From assembly GCF_900110465.1 (NCBI RefSeq), contig NZ_FODV01000019.1, forward strand, positions 1 to 64,000: a stretch of 64,000 bases of DNA, in the 5' to 3' direction. Shown here piece after piece: positions 7,961-17,600 of this stretch. Source of the DNA: Halogranum amylolyticum. GTDB lineage: Archaea; Halobacteriota; Halobacteria; Halobacteriales; Haloferacaceae. A program made the position numbers and the translations under genes. The first letter of the stretch is position 1. The number at the start of each line of letters is the position of its first letter. The notes under the pieces were generated by a model. It did no database searches, had not been told where the DNA came from, and was given only the letters and a program-made list of their open reading frames with translations.

Positions 7961-9183
7961 CCGCCAACGCGAAAGCCAGCCCGGCTGCACTCGACGACGA
8001 AGCCGTACTACTGGTCGGACACGGCTCCCGTCGTGAGAAGTCCAACGAACAGGTTCGCACGCTCGCAGCGGACCTCGAAGGTCGACTGGGTATCCCGGTC
8101 GACGCAGGGTTCCTCGAACTCGCCGAACCGGCGATAGCCGACGCAATCGCCGGTCTCGCGTCGACCGTGTCGCGGGTTACTGTCGTCCAACTGTCGCTGT
8201 TCGCAGCGAGCCACGTCAAAAACGACGTCCCCCTGGCGGTCCAGCGAGCCCGGAGTGACCACTCTGAACTCACGATTCACACCGGTTCACATCTCGGCGC
8301 CCATCCCGCACTCGTCGACCTGCTCGACGACCGGGCGGCAGCAGTCGAAGCGGAACTGGGCGTCGACCGCGAGGTGGACGACGTCGGGGTCGTTCTCTGT
8401 GCTCGCGGCTCCAGCGACCCGGACGCCAACAGCGACGCGCACAAACTCGCCCGATTGCTGTACGAAGGGCGCTCCTTCGACCGAGTCGACACTTCGTTCA
8501 TCGGTATCACCGAACCGCGGCTCGAGGAAACGCTGCACGCGATGGCCAAACATCGTCCGGACGCTGTCGTCGTCCTGCCGTACATGCTCGGTGACGGCGT
8601 GCTCACCGGACGAATTCGGGACGGTGCCGCCGAGTTCGACGAGGCGTACCCGTACGTCGATGCGGCGGCCGGCGACCCCCTCGGAACTGACACGCGGCTG
8701 TTAGACGTGCTCGGGGATCGCTGGCAGGAAGCGCGGACGGAGAGCGTGAACATGTCGTGTGACACCTGCAAGTACAAGGTCGAACTCGACGGCTACGAGG
8801 AAGACGTCGGCGGTGCGCGGGCGATGCTGCGAGCGCTGACACACCAGGAGTCCCACGCCGACCGCGACGACGTGGACGAGGACCCTCACATGCACGACGC
8901 GCCCGAGAAACACGTCGCCGTCTGTACGAACCAGACCTGTGCCGCCGACGGCTCACCGGCCGTGCTCGAACGGCTACGACAGGAGGCACGCGACTCCGAC
9001 GCCTGCGACGTGCGAATCACGCGTTCGTCGTGTCTCGGGCGCTGTGGTGACGGGCCGATGGTCGCCGTCTACCCCGACGGCGTTTGGTACGGTGGTGTCG
9101 ACCGGACCGACGCGGAACGAATCGTTTCGTCCCACCTCGATCGGGACCGCATCGTCTCGGATATCGTCGATCAAACACTGTAA
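7957..9183 (+). CDS. cbiX: Sirohydrochlorin cobaltochelatase CbiX fused to a 2Fe-2S ferredoxin domain
   Basis: A 408-residue fusion. Residues about 15-265 are a long two-half CbiX: the first half has the metal-site motif LLVGHGSRREKSN and SLFAASHVKNDVPLAV; the second half has LCARGSSDPDANSD. CbiX inserts Co(II) into sirohydrochlorin at the start of the anaerobic pathway. A His/Asp-rich linker (HQESHADRDD, DPHMHD) leads to a thioredoxin-like [2Fe-2S] domain (about 325-395) with C-x4-C and SSCLGRCGDG. A CDTCKY motif precedes the linker. It overlaps the LAGLIDADG-like gene by 4 bases. Confidence 0.92.
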   Translation: MTANAKASPAALDDEAVLLVGHGSRREKSNEQVRTLAADLEGRLGIPVDAGFLELAEPAIADAIAGLASTVSRVTVVQLSLFAASHVKNDVPLAVQRARSDHSELTIHTGSHLGAHPALVDLLDDRAAAVEAELGVDREVDDVGVVLCARGSSDPDANSDAHKLARLLYEGRSFDRVDTSFIGITEPRLEETLHAMAKHRPDAVVVLPYMLGDGVLTGRIRDGAAEFDEAYPYVDAAAGDPLGTDTRLLDVLGDRWQEARTESVNMSCDTCKYKVELDGYEEDVGGARAMLRALTHQESHADRDDVDEDPHMHDAPEKHVAVCTNQTCAADGSPAVLERLRQEARDSDACDVRITRSSCLGRCGDGPMVAVYPDGVWYGGVDRTDAERIVSSHLDRDRIVSDIVDQTL

Positions 9184-9191
9184 TCAGAACA

Positions 9192-9563
9192 ATGAGCTGC
9201 TACGAAATCGAAGCCCTACGACTCGGACTGATGAACGTTCTCGGAACCGAGGACCGAAGCGCGCGTGAACACGCAGAGAAGGAACTCGACGGTCACCTCG
9301 ACGGTCCCATCGAAGCCCTTGCACACGCAGAGACGTTGTCGGACGTCCGGCGGCACCTCGATGCGGCGCTCGTCGACCTCGAAGAGGAGATCGCCGCGAC
9401 CGATGCAGACGATCCGGAGTACGACTACATGCGTGGACGACTCGTCGCTGTCCGTGATGCCGAGCGTGCCGTCCATCGACTGACCGACCAGGGCGAGAGC
9501 GTGCTCGGTGGACTGGCGGAGGCACACGACGTCCTTCACGAGACGTTCCCCGTCGATGAATGA
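9192..9563 (+). CDS. DUF3209 family protein
   Basis: A 123-residue, mostly helical acidic protein beginning MSCYEIEALRLGLMNVLG, which I recognise as DUF3209, a family of unknown function found in haloarchaeal cobalamin clusters. The ATG at 9192, 8 bases after the cbiX stop, is preferred to the longer in-frame opening that overlaps cbiX, because the conserved family start is there. Its stop overlaps the next gene by 8 bases. The ferritin-like helical pattern is only an impression. Confidence 0.8.
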   Translation: MSCYEIEALRLGLMNVLGTEDRSAREHAEKELDGHLDGPIEALAHAETLSDVRRHLDAALVDLEEEIAATDADDPEYDYMRGRLVAVRDAERAVHRLTDQGESVLGGLAEAHDVLHETFPVDE

Positions 9564-10788
9564 CGCGCTGGCGCGGCGAACGGTCGAACTCGGGGAGGTG
9601 ACGCCAGCCCGATCCCGGCATGCCGGTCGACGGTCGGCCGTCACGTTCGTCGACGAGCTCGTGGTTACGGGGAGGGCCACCGGAGACGTCCTCGCTCACG
9701 ACCGCACGACGCTCGGCGAACGCTGGAGTTCCGGAACGGAGACGGAGGAGACTGCCATCGTCTCGGCCGAGCAGTTCGGCGACGGCGTCGTGGTCGGCGA
9801 GCGCGGTCCCGAAGGGTCTCTCCGGTGCTACGACGCCGAGACCGGTTCACTCCGCTGGCAGTACGCTACGGCGACGGACGTCGGCACACACCAGAAGCCG
9901 TCTCGGTTCTTCTTCCCGTTCGTTGTCGACATCGTGTCCGACGGTGACCGGTTGTACGTTGCCTCCCGCCGCTACGAGCGTGACGGTGAGCGTCGCTCGT
10001 TCACCAGTGTCGTCTACGCTTTCGACGAGGCAGGCGACGTCGTCTGGACGTACGAAACTGACGCCTCTCCGATCAGCGTCGACGCCGACGGCCATCGCCT
10101 CGGAGTCGCGTACAACCGCTGTCCCGGCACTCACCAGCGTGGTCTCGTCGTCCTCGACGCGAGAACGGGCGCAGTGCAGTACGAGTGGGACCCCGGTACC
10201 GACGGTCAGCGACGCGTTGGTGACGTCTCGCTGGTCGACGACGGAGTCGTGGTAGCCAGCCACGGTGACTACTGCGGCTACCGCCTCCGAGACGGCGGTG
10301 TCGAGCAGTGGTGTGTCGACATAGCAACGCCCACGACGGTCGACGGCGAAACGCTGTACGCCTATCCGAACCACGTGCACGCGACGACCGACGGTGTGGT
10401 CTTCCTCACGGGGAACACGTACTCGACGGACGGTCGTGAGACTGCGTCGCTGCATCCAGGCGAACACACTGCCTTCGGTTACTCTCCGGACGGTGAGCGG
10501 CTCTGGACGGCATCCGTCGGTGGTTTCACGAACGAGCTCGGCGTCGACGGAGACCGCGTGGCTGTTCCCGGAGCGCAGCACTTTCGGACTCGCGATGCGG
10601 AGGTCCACGGTCTCCGCACGTTCACGACAGACACCGGTCCCCAGGATGGGTTCGAAACCGACGGCATCGTCACGGCGGTCGCACTCGACGGCGAAACGTT
10701 CGTCGCCGTGGAGGAACCCGTCGTCTACCACGACGAAGCGACGGAGCGTGGCAGCTATCGACTGCTGCTCGGGACGGTAGGCTCGTAA
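9556..10788 (+). CDS. Cytoplasmic PQQ-like beta-propeller protein of the cobalamin operon
   Basis: A 410-residue protein built from repeated blades of the type LRCYDAETGSLRWQYA, VVYAFDEAGDVVWTYE, VLDARTGAVQYEW and TAFGYSPDGERLWTAS: a PQQ/BamB-like beta-propeller. There is no signal peptide, Tat motif or lipobox, unlike most haloarchaeal propellers in this window, so it should be cytoplasmic. It overlaps DUF3209 by 8 bases and ends the operon. A scaffold or corrinoid-handling role is inference from context. The ATG at 9556 is chosen over an earlier in-frame opening inside DUF3209. Confidence 0.8.
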   Translation: MNDALARRTVELGEVTPARSRHAGRRSAVTFVDELVVTGRATGDVLAHDRTTLGERWSSGTETEETAIVSAEQFGDGVVVGERGPEGSLRCYDAETGSLRWQYATATDVGTHQKPSRFFFPFVVDIVSDGDRLYVASRRYERDGERRSFTSVVYAFDEAGDVVWTYETDASPISVDADGHRLGVAYNRCPGTHQRGLVVLDARTGAVQYEWDPGTDGQRRVGDVSLVDDGVVVASHGDYCGYRLRDGGVEQWCVDIATPTTVDGETLYAYPNHVHATTDGVVFLTGNTYSTDGRETASLHPGEHTAFGYSPDGERLWTASVGGFTNELGVDGDRVAVPGAQHFRTRDAEVHGLRTFTTDTGPQDGFETDGIVTAVALDGETFVAVEEPVVYHDEATERGSYRLLLGTVGS

Positions 10789-10799
10789 GACTCGACGAA

Positions 10800-11059
10800 T
10801 CAGGACTCGACACTACACGTCGAACAGAACCGTGGAACTTCGTAGTCGTCACCCGGCGACGGCTGGTCGTGATCGGCTCGTGCTGGTTCGGAATCGCGAG
10901 CGAACTCGAACTGGCGACGCCGGTCGAACTCGTATCGCGTCTCGGAGAGCGCATCGTTCCGGTCCCGACTTGGGAAGTCCAGTCGCGGACATCCGTCGCG
11001 TGAGCCACGATTCGCGAGGCTGAGAGGCCGTCACGTACGTCCGTAGCCGCCTCGGCCAC
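10800..11059 (-). pseudogene. Small frameshifted gene in the cobalamin cluster
   Basis: On the minus strand a GTG at 11059 opens a coding-like frame (VAEAATDVRDGLSASRIVAH, then ATDVRDW). It continues only if the frame changes near 10950-10990, after which a different frame reads to TGA (10800-10802) with plausible haloarchaeal sequence ending EVPRFCSTCSVES. The span (260 bases) is not a multiple of three. It is either a broken gene or a sequencing indel. It follows the 2Fe-2S gene in the same direction. No family is recognised; the C-terminal CSTC could bind metal. Confidence 0.45.
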
Positions 11060-11096
11060 AGTTACGGGACCGAGAAAAGTGTGCGGAAGGCGTAGC

Positions 11097-11474
11097 TCAG
11101 GGATCGGTGGTATTCTCGCCGTCGTCGACGAGACTGTCGTTCTCCTCGAGACCCAACTGCGAGCCATCGACACCGAATTCGCCTTCGAGTAGTTCCGGAA
11201 CTTCGTCCGGGAGCACGTCCGAATACCACCGATTGCGTGGCTGAATTACGATCGCCGTTCCCTCGGCGCTACACAGTCCGAGACAGCTCGTCTCTACGAC
11301 GTGGACGCGCGACCAGAAGACGCCCCGTTCGCGCAGCCACGACTTCACCGCCTCGTAAACGTCTCGACCGTGTGCCTCCGCACAGCAGGCATACTCCGAG
11401 TCCCGGTCGTTCGTACAGACCAGTACGTGGTCGGAGAAGCCGTTCTCTTGGACGTCTTTAGTACGGTGTTTCAT
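11097..11474 (-). CDS. 2Fe-2S ferredoxin-like protein next to cobalt transporter
   Basis: A 125-residue thioredoxin-like [2Fe-2S] protein: Cys in VLVCTNDRDSEYACC, then TSCLGLCSAEGTAIVIQP near residue 70, the same C-x(n)-C ... C-x3-C arrangement as the CbiX C-terminal domain. Its ATG overlaps the cbtA stop (ATGA), so cbtB-cbtA and this gene form one minus-strand operon. It may donate electrons to keep cobalt reduced for insertion; that is inference. Confidence 0.83.
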   Translation of the reverse strand: MKHRTKDVQENGFSDHVLVCTNDRDSEYACCAEAHGRDVYEAVKSWLRERGVFWSRVHVVETSCLGLCSAEGTAIVIQPRNRWYSDVLPDEVPELLEGEFGVDGSQLGLEENDSLVDDGENTTDP

Positions 11475-12259
11475 CAGTCTGCGGTGACAGTCGGATCAGA
11501 GCGTGCTCTCGCCGCCTCGGCGGCCTGCTCGTCCATCGAGCGTCGACGGAGTTGGGCGTGGCTCCACGCGAGGCAGAGCCAGAGCAACGCCTGTCCGAAT
11601 ACGACCATCCCCACTAGTCCGGTCGCCAGTTCGGAAGGGAGTGGGCTCTCCACGGAGTTACTCGGCGAGAGAACGGCCGGGATCGCGAGCAGACCGAAGG
11701 GAAGCGTCGCGAAGACGGCGGCTGTAAGCCGTCCGCGCACGTCCCAAAGTCGACCGTATACGAATCCCGCCAGCAGGCAGACGAGCGCACCGGCGACCAT
11801 CATCCCTCCGTAGAGGACGAGACGGGTATCAGTGGGGAGCGCTTGCTCGGCCCCCGGTGGCCGTGGCGGGAGCACGAGCCACGGCGACCCGGAAACGGTG
11901 ATGAAGCCGGCAGCGGCCAAGAGATAGCTCTTCGTCTCACCGACTCCCGGAATCGCGGGTTCGAGGAAGTAGTAGGCGATTCCGAAGATCACCCCGCCCA
12001 GGAGTACGCCCCAGAGAACACCGGAGACGACGCTCACTCCTTTCGTAACTGCCGTCGAGACGGCGCTATCGTGGTGTCCACCACTCTCCTCGTGATGCGC
12101 ACTAGTCTCCTCGTGGTGTTCATCGACAGCGTGGTCACTGTGCCCGAGTTCGTCGGCAAAGACGACGAGCGGATTAGCGACGAGTGCCGTGAGCAAGCCG
12201 AAAACCACCCCGGCAATCACGCCTGCCTTCACTCCCTGTTTTAGATACGTAGTGAGCAT
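11474..12259 (-). CDS. cbtA: Cobalt transporter subunit CbtA
   Basis: A 261-residue membrane protein with an N-terminal helix (GVIAGVVFGLLTALVAN), a striking His-rich loop (about 40-66: GHSDHAVDEHHEE, AHHEESGGHH) and four or five further hydrophobic helices (LLGGVIFGIAYYF, YLLAAAGFITVSG, MMVAGALVCLLAGFVYG, GLVGMVVFGQALLWL). This is the CbtA layout; CbtA/CbtB are predicted cobalt uptake proteins linked to B12 genes. It lies 2 bases downstream of cbtB and overlaps the 2Fe-2S gene. Confidence 0.88.
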   Translation of the reverse strand: MLTTYLKQGVKAGVIAGVVFGLLTALVANPLVVFADELGHSDHAVDEHHEETSAHHEESGGHHDSAVSTAVTKGVSVVSGVLWGVLLGGVIFGIAYYFLEPAIPGVGETKSYLLAAAGFITVSGSPWLVLPPRPPGAEQALPTDTRLVLYGGMMVAGALVCLLAGFVYGRLWDVRGRLTAAVFATLPFGLLAIPAVLSPSNSVESPLPSELATGLVGMVVFGQALLWLCLAWSHAQLRRRSMDEQAAEAARARSDPTVTAD

Positions 12260-12261
12260 AG

Positions 12262-12450
12262 TCAGTGGCAGGTAATCCCCGCCGCGTGCCGGAAGTTATG
12301 CAGCGAATCGTGCACCATCGGGTCCTGAACGAACAGCAGCGCGAACCCGACTGCGGTGACGAGCGCAAGTCCGACGGCTACCTGCGTCGGGGTTAGTTCC
12401 GTTCGAGCCTGTTCGATTCGATCGTAAACGGTGTTGTTGGCAGTCGCCAT
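12262..12450 (-). CDS. cbtB: Cobalt transporter subunit CbtB
   Basis: A 62-residue protein with one transmembrane segment (VAVGLALVTAVGFALLFV) and a conserved His-rich C-terminus (MVHDSLHNFRHAAGITCH), the signature of CbtB. The ATG at 12450 is used rather than the longer opening, whose extra residues run into the promoter. It starts the cbtB-cbtA-2Fe-2S operon. A shared 16-mer with the cbiT promoter lies 54-69 bases upstream. Confidence 0.88.
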   Translation of the reverse strand: MATANNTVYDRIEQARTELTPTQVAVGLALVTAVGFALLFVQDPMVHDSLHNFRHAAGITCH

Positions 12451-12519
12451 CCTAAACCACACTTGCAAAATAACAAGTTAGGTTGTAAACCTACCGAATG
12501 ACCGAAACCTAGGTTTCTC
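12451..12519 (-). promoter_or_regulatory. cbtB upstream region with candidate operator elements
   Basis: Reading the minus strand towards cbtB, 12504-12519 matches the 16-mer at 1781-1796 (14/16), and contains the palindrome AAACCTAGGTTT (12505-12516) that overlaps the chlID stop codon. ACTTG and CAAGT around 12461-12478 form a short inverted repeat. These are candidates for cobalt- or B12-responsive control, not demonstrated sites. Confidence 0.35.
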
Positions 12520-14659
12520 GAGCAGTGTCGACGGCTGCGTCGATTCGTCCTGCAGAGAGTGCAGAGAGCGGGATGCGCTCACCGCCCGTCTCGTCGGCTA
12601 TCACTCCTGTCAATCCAGTTCTGTCGTCGGAACTGGCGTCGACGACGACCACGTGTGTGTCGAACTCGGTCAGTCGTCTCGCGGCCTCGCGCGTCTCACG
12701 CACCGGGCTCTCGTCTGCGACGTTTGCCCGACCGTCGGTGACCAGTACGACGACGCTGGCAGCCGGTTCGGCTCGGTCGAGAACGTCGCTGGCGGTTCGA
12801 AGTCCGGCAGGGAGCGGCGTCCGGTCGCCGGTCGGCAGGTCCTTCAGGTGGCGAGCGGCGAGGGTAACGCTGTTCGTCGGTGGGAGGAGAACGTCCGCCT
12901 CGTCGCCGGCGAACGCAACGAACGCGACTTCGTCCCGCTGCTGGTAGGCGTCTTTCAGGAGTTCGAGCAGGGTTCCCTTCGCTGCACGCATCGCGGGCAA
13001 CATCGACGCACTCGCATCGACGACGAAAACCACCAGTGCGGAGGCGTCGCTCTGACGGACGGATTGACGTAGGTCGCGTGACTCGACGGACGAAGCCCCT
13101 CGAGTGGTTGCGGCTCGCACCGAGGCCGCGGCGTCGATGCGCCGAGTCGAGTCTGTACGCTGACTTCGCACCCGAGACCCCTCGTTGTCGACGTGGGGTC
13201 GTGTCCGTGATCGAGTTCCACTACCGGCTTTTCCCTCTTTGATCGCCTCCGATGCAGATAGGTCAGGGGCCAGCGCCTCTCCGACGTCGGCACGGGACTG
13301 TCCCGGGACGAGCGGCGTTCCCTCTCTCTGCGTATCGCCTTGCTGACTGTCGCTTCGTTCCGTCTCCTGTGCGCTCTCTACGGCTTGTGCCTCTGCACCG
13401 TCGTTCGTCGCACCTCCGCTCGGTGGTGTCGACGAAGCCTCGCTCTCGGCATCGTCGCTTTCACTGGTCTGAGACGACTCAGCCGACGTCGAGTCAGGCC
13501 CGTCTGTCCCGTCGATATCGTCGGAGCCGTCTGTCCGGTCGAACTCCTCTCCACGGTCGGACTGGTCACCCTCGTGTCGCTCCTCCTCTCGCTTCTGGTG
13601 CTCGTCAGTGTCCCCGTCATCGAAGTGATCGTCGATGAGTTCGCTGGGGTCGGGATCGTCTTCGAAGGGACGCGACTGAAGCCGATGGGGGAGCGCGAGT
13701 TCCACCGCTCGCTGAACGTCGGGCTCGATGACTTTCGAACGCTCGTCGAGGGCAGCGAACGTCATGGCGGCGCGCGCTGTGGCGATATCACCGCGATGAC
13801 CGTCGGCCCCCGAGTTCCGACAGAGCTCGGCAATCTCTCGGGCGAACTGCGTCGAAAGTTCGACCTCGGGGAGCCGTTTGCGGGCCTCCCGTAGCTGGCT
13901 TCGGACGTCTTCAGTCTCTCTGGGTCCGTTGTTTGCTCTCTCGGTCACGTCGCTACCCGTCCGTCCGATGGCCTGATCGATGATACTGACCCGTTGCTCG
14001 ATATCGTCACAGGCCGTGACCGTCGCCTGGAGCGCGAAGCGGTCACGCAACTGCGGTCGGAGATCTCCCTCTTCGGGGTTCATCGTCCCCACGAGCGTGA
14101 ACTGAGCCGGATGGACGACGCTCACGCCATCACGTTCGACTCTGTTGACCCCGCTCGCCGCCGCGTCCAGTAACACGTCCACGAGATGATCGTCGAGGAG
14201 GTTCACCTCGTCGACGTAGAGGATACCGCGGTTCGCGCGGGCGAGTAGCCCAGGGTCGAACTCGTAGTCTCCGGCCAGGGCATCCGCCACAGAGAGCGTC
14301 CCGACGACCCGTTCGCGGGTCGCTCCCAGCGGGAGCGTCACGAGCGGGACCGACCGCTCGGTCGTCTGTGGGTTAGTCCGCTCACGACAGTGTTCGCATT
14401 GGTGTGCGGTTGCATTCGGCGGACAACCGTAGGGACAGTTCGCGATGACGCTCTGTCTCGGAAGTAACTCCGTGAGCGCTCGCACCGCCGTGGACTTCGC
14501 TGTTCCTTTCTCCCCCTGTATGAGAAGTCCGTCCAGATCGGTGTTCGACGCGACAGCTAGTAAAGCTCTTTTGAGTTCCTCTTGACCCACGATCTCCGAG
14601 AAGGAGGGTCTCTTCTCCCGAACGTGCGAAGCTTTTTTGCCTCTGCCGAAATCAACCAT
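12509..14659 (-). CDS. chlID: Cobaltochelatase AAA+/VWA subunit (ChlI-ChlD fusion)
   Basis: A 716-residue fusion. The N-terminal AAA+ domain has IVGQEELKRALL, Walker A GEKGTAKST and Walker B ILYVDEVNLL, with a Cys-rich insertion (CPYGCPPNATAHQCEHC) that could bind zinc. An acidic low-complexity linker (about 350-500) leads to a VWA domain with the MIDAS motif DASAS. ChlI/ChlD-type subunits drive metal insertion with the large CobN/ChlH subunit, here divergently encoded. The ATG at 14659 (MVDFGRGKKASHVREKRPSF) is chosen; the upstream extension lies in the promoter. The gene ends at TAG (12509-12511). Confidence 0.9.
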   Translation of the reverse strand: MVDFGRGKKASHVREKRPSFSEIVGQEELKRALLAVASNTDLDGLLIQGEKGTAKSTAVRALTELLPRQSVIANCPYGCPPNATAHQCEHCRERTNPQTTERSVPLVTLPLGATRERVVGTLSVADALAGDYEFDPGLLARANRGILYVDEVNLLDDHLVDVLLDAAASGVNRVERDGVSVVHPAQFTLVGTMNPEEGDLRPQLRDRFALQATVTACDDIEQRVSIIDQAIGRTGSDVTERANNGPRETEDVRSQLREARKRLPEVELSTQFAREIAELCRNSGADGHRGDIATARAAMTFAALDERSKVIEPDVQRAVELALPHRLQSRPFEDDPDPSELIDDHFDDGDTDEHQKREEERHEGDQSDRGEEFDRTDGSDDIDGTDGPDSTSAESSQTSESDDAESEASSTPPSGGATNDGAEAQAVESAQETERSDSQQGDTQREGTPLVPGQSRADVGEALAPDLSASEAIKEGKAGSGTRSRTRPHVDNEGSRVRSQRTDSTRRIDAAASVRAATTRGASSVESRDLRQSVRQSDASALVVFVVDASASMLPAMRAAKGTLLELLKDAYQQRDEVAFVAFAGDEADVLLPPTNSVTLAARHLKDLPTGDRTPLPAGLRTASDVLDRAEPAASVVVLVTDGRANVADESPVRETREAARRLTEFDTHVVVVDASSDDRTGLTGVIADETGGERIPLSALSAGRIDAAVDTARET

Positions 14660-14693
14660 ACTTGTATTAGAGCAATAGAGGTTTAACAACGTT
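14660..14693. promoter_or_regulatory. Divergent chlID-cobN promoter with TTGTATTAGAG
   Basis: Only 34 bases separate the two starts, so both transcripts must be nearly leaderless. TTGTATTAGAG (14662-14672) lies 22-32 bases before the cobN ATG, where a TATA box would be, and directly abuts the chlID ATG. Its reverse complement is present exactly at 1794-1804 before cbiT. A single bound regulator could control both directions. Confidence 0.5.
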
Positions 14694-17600
14694 ATGCCAA
14701 CAATCGGCCTATACACTGCGACCGAAAACGAGCTGGGAGCCGTTCAGCGGGCAGCAGCGCAAACAGACGTCGACTTCGTCGTCCGGTCAGAGAGCGATTT
14801 CGACGACCAAGCTGATGTCGACGCGTTCGTCGACGAGATCGAAGACGCGACGGCGGCGGTCTTCTGGCTTCACGGTGCTGAAGAGAGTATGCCAGGGTAC
14901 GACCACGCCGTCGGTCGTCTCGAAGACGCTGGCGTCCCGCTTGTCGTCAAATCGACTGGCGACGCGTACGCCGTCGACGACACGTCTGTCCCCGCCGAAG
15001 ACCGCGAGCGAGTCTACGAGTACTTGGAGAAGGGTGGTACTAGCAACGTCGTAAACTGCGTTCGGTTCCTCGCCGACGAGTACGGGGCTGGTGACTGCGA
15101 GTACGACGACCCCGTGACGCTCCCGACGGAAGGCGTCTACCATCCGGACCACCCAAGTGCAACCTACGACGAACTCGTAGCCACACTCGACCCGGATGCA
15201 CCGACAGTCGCCGTCTGGTTCTACGAATCTCACTGGACGCACGAGAACACGCGCTACGTCGACGAACAGGTGCGCGCCATCGAGGCTCAAGGCGCAAACG
15301 CACTCCCGATCTTCTGTAACCCGGCGACGGACACCAACGAACAGTGGGACGCAGAGCGGGTGACCGACGAGTGGCTCCTCGAGGACGGTGAGCCACTCGT
15401 CGACGCTGTGCTCTCGTCGTTCATGTTCTCGCTGTCGATGGACGAGCGGGGACGAGCAGCGGACGACGAGGGGAACAGCGCGGAGGACATTTTCCTCGAT
15501 CGGCTCGGTGTTCCCATCGTTCAGACCGTGACGACGATGCGGTCACGGTCACGATACGAGCAGAGCGACACCGGGGTGATGGGGTTCGAACTCGCGCTCT
15601 CGGTTGCACTCCCCGAGTTCGACGGCAACGTCGTTACGCATCCGATCAGCGGAAAGGAGCGGACTGACGACGAGGCCGGCATCGGAAGCGCACCGAAACA
15701 GCACTTCCCCATCGACGACCGTGTAGCCCACGCCGCGCGGCTCGCGGTCAACTGGGCGACGCTGCGGCATACCCCGAACGAGGAGAAGAACGTCGCGGTC
15801 GTCCTGCACAACTATCCACCGAGCGACGACGGCATCGGCACCGCCTTCGGACTCGACAGCCCCGAAAGCACCGTCAACCTTCTCGAAGAGCTGGTCGCTC
15901 GCGGCTACCAGCTCGACGGTGGAATCCCAGAGAGCGGTCAGGCCTTAGTGGACCAATTGACTGCACAACTGACCCTCGACGACCGCTGGGTCGCACCCGA
16001 GGACGTACGTGACCTGAGTGTCGACGTCGTCGCCCCCGACCAGTACTGCGAGTGGTTCGAGGGGACGGACGAACGCTTCCGAGCGAACGTCGTCGAAGAG
16101 TGGGGTGAGGTTCCTGATCGTCCCTTCGCCATCCCCGGCGTCGAGTTCGGAAACGTCCTCGTCACGGTCCAGCCGCCGCGCGGATTCGGGATGGACCCCT
16201 CGAAGATCTACCACGACTCGAATCTCCAGCCGCCACACGACTATCTGGCGTTCTACGGCTGGCTCCGGTACACGTTCGAGGCCGACGCCGTCGTCCACCT
16301 CGGTACACACGGCAGTCTGGAGTGGCTGCCGGGGAAGACCGTCGGGCTGAACGGGGAGAGTGCCCCGGACCAGTTGGTCGACGATCTTCCGAACGTCTAT
16401 CCGTACATCGTCAACAACCCCGGGGAAGGAACGCAGGCGAAGCGGCGTTCGTACGCGGCTATCGTCGACTACCTCACGCCAGTGATGGGCAATGCCGGGA
16501 CCTACGACGAGTTGGCCGAACTCGAGGAGCTCGCCGACCAGTATCGCGAAGCCGGCATGGAGGATGCCCGCGCTGACGACGGCGAGCATCTCGAACGCCT
16601 CATCCGCGAGACAGTCGACGACCTCGACCTCGCGGTCGAACTCGGTGTCTCGGGCGAGATCAGCGACCGAGTCGACGTCCGTGGTCCTGGGGAGGCTGGC
16701 TCGACTCTCGCGCAGGGGGCAGTCGACGGCGACGAGGTCGCTATCGAGGAGCTCGTCGAACGTATACACGAGTACCTCACGGACGTGAAGACGACACAGA
16801 TACGTCTCGGTCTGCATACGATGGGGGAACCGCCCGTCGACGACCGACTCGTCGAGTACCTCGTCGCGCTCACTCGACTGGAGAACGCAGGTGCACCGAG
16901 CCTCCGAGAGAGCGTCGCGGGTGTTCTCGGTATCGACTACCAGCAGATGCTCGACGAACCGGGAACGTACGACGAGACGCTCGGAACGACGCTCTCGGAA
17001 GCCGCAGACGAGGTGTACGAGACGAGTCTGGAGCTCGTCGAGACGCTCGCTGAACACGATTTCGAGCTCCCGGCTTCGGAGGTGGAGGCAGGTCCCGACG
17101 ACGAGACGAACATGAACCTCCTCGTCGTCGACCTCGACCCACTCGGTGATGCCCGAGCCAAATCCGGCGCACATGACGAGCTTCGAGAGGTACTCACGTT
17201 TATCTGCGAGGAGGCGACACCGCGCGTTCGAGGCGCCGAAACCGAAATTCCACGTACGGCCGATGCACTGAGCGGCCAGTACATCCCGCCAGGTGGCAGC
17301 GGCGCACCAACCCGCGGTGGCGTCGACCTGCTTCCGACAGGCCGGAACTTCTACACGCTCGACCCACGCAAAGTGCCTGCCAAGAGTGCATGGCAGGTAG
17401 GGAAAGAAGTTGCCGACGGTGTGGTCGAACGCCATCACGACGAACACGGCGCGTACCCCGAAGAGTTCGGCGTCGTTGCGTGGGGAACGCCGACGGTGCG
17501 AACGCGTGGCGAGACTATTGCACAGATACTCGCGCTGATGGGCGTCGAGCCGGAGTGGACCGATGCGGGACGCATCGACGACGTGACACCGATTCCGCTG

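Noticed and set aside
11085-11115. tRNA-like string GGCGTAGCTCAGGGA
   Set aside because: Resembles a tRNA D-arm, but no acceptor, anticodon or T arm can be formed; it overlaps the 2Fe-2S gene stop.
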